Below are positions 46,505 to 49,415 of a stretch of 49,415 nt of DNA, piece by piece; positions within the stretch are counted from its first letter, which is position 1; each line of letters begins with the position of its first letter. The notes under the pieces are model-generated. The model was not told where the DNA came from. It did no database searches and saw only the letters and a list, made by a program, of their open reading frames with translations. The DNA is from Calditrichota bacterium (GTDB lineage: Bacteria; Calditrichota; Calditrichia; RBG-13-44-9; J042): positions 1 to 49,415 of the forward strand of contig JAADJD010000062.1 in assembly GCA_013150955.1 (NCBI GenBank), given 5' to 3'. The position numbers and the translations under genes are program-made.

Positions 46505-47404
46505 ATGAACTGGCGCAAATGGCTGGAACGGTACATGCGTTACCTGGCGCTGGAAAAGAACCTTTCCAACAACACCCAGTTTTCCTATCAAACCGACTTG
46601 AACCGTTACATCCAATTTCTGGAAGAGAAAAAGATTGACCGCGTGGAAGCGATTACCCCCCGGTGCATTCAGGAATACAATCTGTTGCTTTCTCGCATGG
46701 GGCTGGCGGCAAGCAGCTTATCGCGCAATTTTTCGGCGCTGCGGGGATTTCATAAATTTCTGGTACTGGAAGGAGTCACCGACTGGAATCCCACTGAACT
46801 GCTGGAAACACCACGCCTGCAGCGCAAACTGCCGGAAGTATTGAGCATCGAAGAGATAGAAGCCATCCTGAATCAGCCGGACGTTGAGGAACCGACGGGT
46901 ATCCGAGATCGGGCAATCCTGGAAGTATTTTACGGTGCCGGCCTGCGGGTATCGGAATTGATCCAGTTAAAAATCGAAGACGTCTTCTTTGCCGAAGAGC
47001 TGCTTCGCGTGATGGGGAAAGGCCACAAAGAACGCTACGTTCCCCTGGGTAGTCAGGCCCAACACTGGCTAAAAGTGTACCTGGCCCGCGTTCGTCCCCT
47101 GCTCACAAAAGGGCTGACCTCCCGCAGTCAGGTATTTCTCAATCGCTTTGGACGCCCCTTTTCCCGCATGGGCATCTGGAAGCTGGTACAGAAATATGTG
47201 GTGCAGGCAGGCATTTCCAAAGCGGTTTATCCCCATATCTTTCGGCATTCTTTTGCCACGCACCTGCTGGAAAACGGCGCCGACCTGCGTGCCGTGCAGG
47301 AAATGCTGGGGCATGCGGATATTTCAACCACCCAGATTTACACGCACGTCACTCACGGTTATTTAAAGGACGTTTATCAGCAATTCCATCCCCGTGCTCA
47401 ATAG
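46505..47404 (+). CDS. xerD: Tyrosine recombinase XerD
   Basis: A 299-residue XerC/XerD recombinase, which resolves chromosome dimers at dif with its partner and FtsK. The N-terminal SAM-like core-binding domain is residues 1-100, followed by the catalytic domain. All six catalytic residues are present: R148 (GAGLRVSEL), K172 (GKGHKERYVPL), H244 and R247 (HIFRHSFATHLLENG), H270 (LGHADISTTQIYTHV) and Tyr279. It ends with the C-terminal helix (YQQFHPRAQ) typical of the XerD group. XerC is possible but less likely. It is cotranscribed with the MBL gene; no dif site was sought successfully in this window. Confidence 0.92.
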   Translation: MNWRKWLERYMRYLALEKNLSNNTQFSYQTDLNRYIQFLEEKKIDRVEAITPRCIQEYNLLLSRMGLAASSLSRNFSALRGFHKFLVLEGVTDWNPTELLETPRLQRKLPEVLSIEEIEAILNQPDVEEPTGIRDRAILEVFYGAGLRVSELIQLKIEDVFFAEELLRVMGKGHKERYVPLGSQAQHWLKVYLARVRPLLTKGLTSRSQVFLNRFGRPFSRMGIWKLVQKYVVQAGISKAVYPHIFRHSFATHLLENGADLRAVQEMLGHADISTTQIYTHVTHGYLKDVYQQFHPRAQ

Positions 47405-47449
47405 GGCGCCGGCAGGCCTCCACCAATGAGAAATCCGGAAGCAACAAAA

Positions 47450-48649
47450 TCAGGCGGTATTTTTCCGCACCTTCAGCTCAATGCGGAAAACGGATCCTTT
47501 TCCGGGATGGCTTTCCTTGAGGAATATTTTCCCACCGTGGTATTCTTCGATAATGCGCTTGGCCAGACTTAATCCCAGTCCCCAGCCCCGCTTTTTAGTA
47601 CTGAAGCCCGGTTTAAAGATGTTCTTGCGATCCGAGCTGGCAATCCCCTTCCCCGAATCGCGTACCTCCAGAAAAATCTTCTGCGCGTTGATCTTGCCGG
47701 CGACAATGGCAATTTCCCCACCGTTTTCGCCCAGTGCATCCAGGGCGTTTTTTATCAAATTCTCCAGCACCCAGGAGAACAAATCCCGATTCACCATCAC
47801 AAAAGGCAAACCATCTTCCAGATGGGTATTCAAAACAATCCGACCATTCTGCCTGGGCAACCGCTTTTGAAAATACTGAATGGTCTCCTCAACAATGCGA
47901 TGTAAATTTTCCGGCTGTAAATCGGGCAATGAACCAATCTGAGAGAATCGATTGGTAATGACCTTCAATCGCTGGACGTCCTTCTCCAGCTCGGGCAAAA
48001 TCTGCTCCACGCGATCGGGAGAAGCCTTCAGGTACTCCACCCAGCCGATCAGGGACGATAAGGGTGTGCCCAGCTGGTGGGCCGTTTCCTTGGCCATGCC
48101 CACCCAGATGTACCGCTCTTCGCTTTTTTTAATGGAGCTAAATCCGGCATACCCAATCAAAATAAAGAGGGCAACCACCACAATCTCCACATACGGCAGC
48201 CAGCGCAGTTTGTAGATGATGGGGGACTCCCCGTAATGGTAATATCCCAGCACCTGATCCTGAAAGGAGATGGGAACCGGTTGATTTTCGGAATCGAATT
48301 TGGCGATCAGCGACTTGAGATACCGCAGGGTATCTTCCGGTATGGGACGATTGATGTACTGGGGAACGTCCACATTCCGCCAGTAGATGGGGTTGTTGTC
48401 CGCATCGGTGTAGATGATGGGATAATCCGCCTGCTGAATGACTTCCTGGAAGAAGAAGCTGAGATCCTGCAGGGTTTCGTTATTGATGTTTTGTTCGAAA
48501 ATTTTGATGCGAAATTTCAAAAACTCTTCCGACTGGCGCTGCAGTTCATTCACCAGGGTCTGGGTATAATACAGAAACCCCAGCGCCATGACCACCGCCA
48601 GAACAAACAAAAAGCTTTTGAAATTTCCCTTGAATCGGTATAAATTCAT
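47450..48649 (-). CDS. Sensor histidine kinase
   Basis: A 399-residue kinase from the chosen ATG. Membrane spans lie near residues 12-30 and 170-192, with an extracytoplasmic sensor of about 140 residues between them. The dimerisation/phosphoacceptor helix has H in ETAHQLGTPLSSLIGWVEYL. The HATPase has N-box LENLIKNALDALGENGG, G1 VRDSGKGI and G2 GWGLGLSLAK. The HisKA helix is of the 'HQLGTPLSSL' type. No response regulator is adjacent in the window. A longer in-frame opening to 48910 lies opposite the metallophosphoesterase gene and is rejected. It ends convergent with xerD. Confidence 0.85.
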   Translation of the reverse strand: MNLYRFKGNFKSFLFVLAVVMALGFLYYTQTLVNELQRQSEEFLKFRIKIFEQNINNETLQDLSFFFQEVIQQADYPIIYTDADNNPIYWRNVDVPQYINRPIPEDTLRYLKSLIAKFDSENQPVPISFQDQVLGYYHYGESPIIYKLRWLPYVEIVVVALFILIGYAGFSSIKKSEERYIWVGMAKETAHQLGTPLSSLIGWVEYLKASPDRVEQILPELEKDVQRLKVITNRFSQIGSLPDLQPENLHRIVEETIQYFQKRLPRQNGRIVLNTHLEDGLPFVMVNRDLFSWVLENLIKNALDALGENGGEIAIVAGKINAQKIFLEVRDSGKGIASSDRKNIFKPGFSTKKRGWGLGLSLAKRIIEEYHGGKIFLKESHPGKGSVFRIELKVRKNTA

Positions 48650-48731
48650 TTTATTCTTAACGTTAGTTCTTGGTAAAATACGCTGTTTTTGGAAGCGAAT
48701 CAACTTTTTCCCGCATAAAGAAAGGAACGGC

Positions 48732-49415
48732 ATGCCCTGGCCCATACGCATATTACTGTATACTGCCCCCATTGCCTTTATTTTAACCGGCTTTGTGTGC
48801 CTGCGGTTGCGCCAATCGTTGCTGACCCTGTGGCCCGATTTTCCTTCCTGGATGCTACAGCTGTTACGCTGGATCCCACTGGGGATGCTCCTGCTACCCG
48901 GCGTGGTCATCTACCAGTACTATTCCGGCGGTATTCAACGAATATTTTTGTTGCAGGACAAGCAAAACATTCTGGATGTGGTGTTGAATTACCCCTACTG
49001 GCTGGCGTTTATTTCTGCAGTGGAACTTTTTCCTTATCTGTTGCTGCTTGCCATTGCTTCTCTAATCATCAAAAAAACCGGGCTGCCAACCGTTCCCTAT
49101 GTCAAAGGAATCGCCGTCATTCAGCTGGTGTTGATCGTCACGATCTTTCTTTACGTGGGTTTTCGTACAGCACGGGATACCTTCTCCGTGCGATTCCGGG
49201 AACATCAAATTACCCTGAAACAACTGCCGCCTCAACTGGATGGGATGACCATTCTTCTCCTGGCCGATATCCAGATCGATCGTTACACCTCCGCACGGAA
49301 GTTGACGCCTGTTCTTCCAGAAATTCAGAAGCGTTCCCCACAACTCGTCCTGTTTGCCGGCGATTTGATTACCTATCGCACCCGCGATGCCCGTGAAGGC
49401 ATCCGGCTGCTCTGC
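48732..49415 (+). CDS. Calcineurin-like metallophosphoesterase, membrane-anchored (5' part)
   Basis: Starts at ATG 48732 after AAAGGAACGG and runs off the right edge in frame (228 codons visible). The N-terminal 165 residues are about four membrane spans (ILLYTAPIAFILTGF, IPLGMLLLPGVVIY, LFPYLLLLAIASLII, VIQLVLIVTIFLYVG). Then the phosphoesterase domain begins, with MTILLLADIQIDRY near residue 175 and VLFAGDLITY near residue 210. The usual DxH is DIQ here, a variant seen in membrane metallophosphoesterases. It is divergent from the histidine kinase gene. Substrate unknown; the catalytic Asn/His motifs are beyond the window. Confidence 0.8.
   Translation, partial: MPWPIRILLYTAPIAFILTGFVCLRLRQSLLTLWPDFPSWMLQLLRWIPLGMLLLPGVVIYQYYSGGIQRIFLLQDKQNILDVVLNYPYWLAFISAVELFPYLLLLAIASLIIKKTGLPTVPYVKGIAVIQLVLIVTIFLYVGFRTARDTFSVRFREHQITLKQLPPQLDGMTILLLADIQIDRYTSARKLTPVLPEIQKRSPQLVLFAGDLITYRTRDAREGIRLLC

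Overview
The window is a mostly chromosomal, housekeeping-rich stretch. It probably comes from a bacterium of the Fibrobacterota-Chlorobiota-Bacteroidota (FCB) superphylum, plausibly a Calditrichota-like lineage. The main clue is the secreted protein at 37930-40410, which ends in the 'LGQNYPNPFNPSTT' type IX-style sorting domain typical of Calditrichota, Ignavibacteria and relatives. A TonB-dependent receptor, a lipoprotein with a Bacteria-type lipobox and CAD-like CarA/CarB fit a diderm of that group. The assignment is an inference; no rRNA is present.

Layout. 1-2065: an AT-rich left edge with an unknown multi-span membrane protein, a secreted protein built from perfect IWNPIPPPGLPR repeats, and a helix-turn-helix-like protein. 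2209-7648: mixed metabolism and envelope genes (pteridine-reductase-like SDR, pentapeptide-repeat protein, PgpA, CoA-binding protein, MtnA, TPR lipoprotein). 7737-15395 (minus strand): a replication and topology operon dnaN-recF-dciA-gyrB-gyrA-rex, with addA behind dnaN (15573-19202). 19375-23166 (plus): a Kbl-type PLP enzyme, a coiled-coil protein with a PD-(D/E)XK-like C-terminus, and an NAD-dependent epimerase-like protein. 23473-28506 (minus): a five-gene glycan operon (GT4, nucleotidyltransferase-fold protein, two methyltransferases, GT2). 28661-34392 (minus): rtcA and carAB. 34959-37078 (minus): a TonB-dependent receptor preceded by a small ORF with a good ribosome-binding site. 37455-41501 (plus): DUF2892 protein, a nine-module DUF5666 protein with a sorting domain, a SinR/Cas2-like small protein and a Crp/Fnr regulator. 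41989-44995 (minus): a NatAB-like ABC exporter and a YigZ protein. 45420-47404 (plus): an unknown protein, an MBL-fold hydrolase and XerD. The right edge holds a histidine kinase (minus) and a metallophosphoesterase cut by the window end (plus).

The most unusual feature is a dispersed, non-coding, palindrome-ended repeat of roughly 170-260 bp. It is present at six intergenic loci (seven units) in both orientations, with imperfect terminal inverted repeats of about 35-40 bp. Five of the six loci end within about 70 bp of the stop codon of a minus-strand gene, and one copy supplies the last codons and the stop of pgpA. It looks like a MITE-like or structured-RNA repeat family. The second standout is the IWNPIPPPGLPR repeat protein: its peptide units are identical while their codons differ, which points to selection on the peptide. 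No tRNA, rRNA, CRISPR array or intact transposase gene was recognised.
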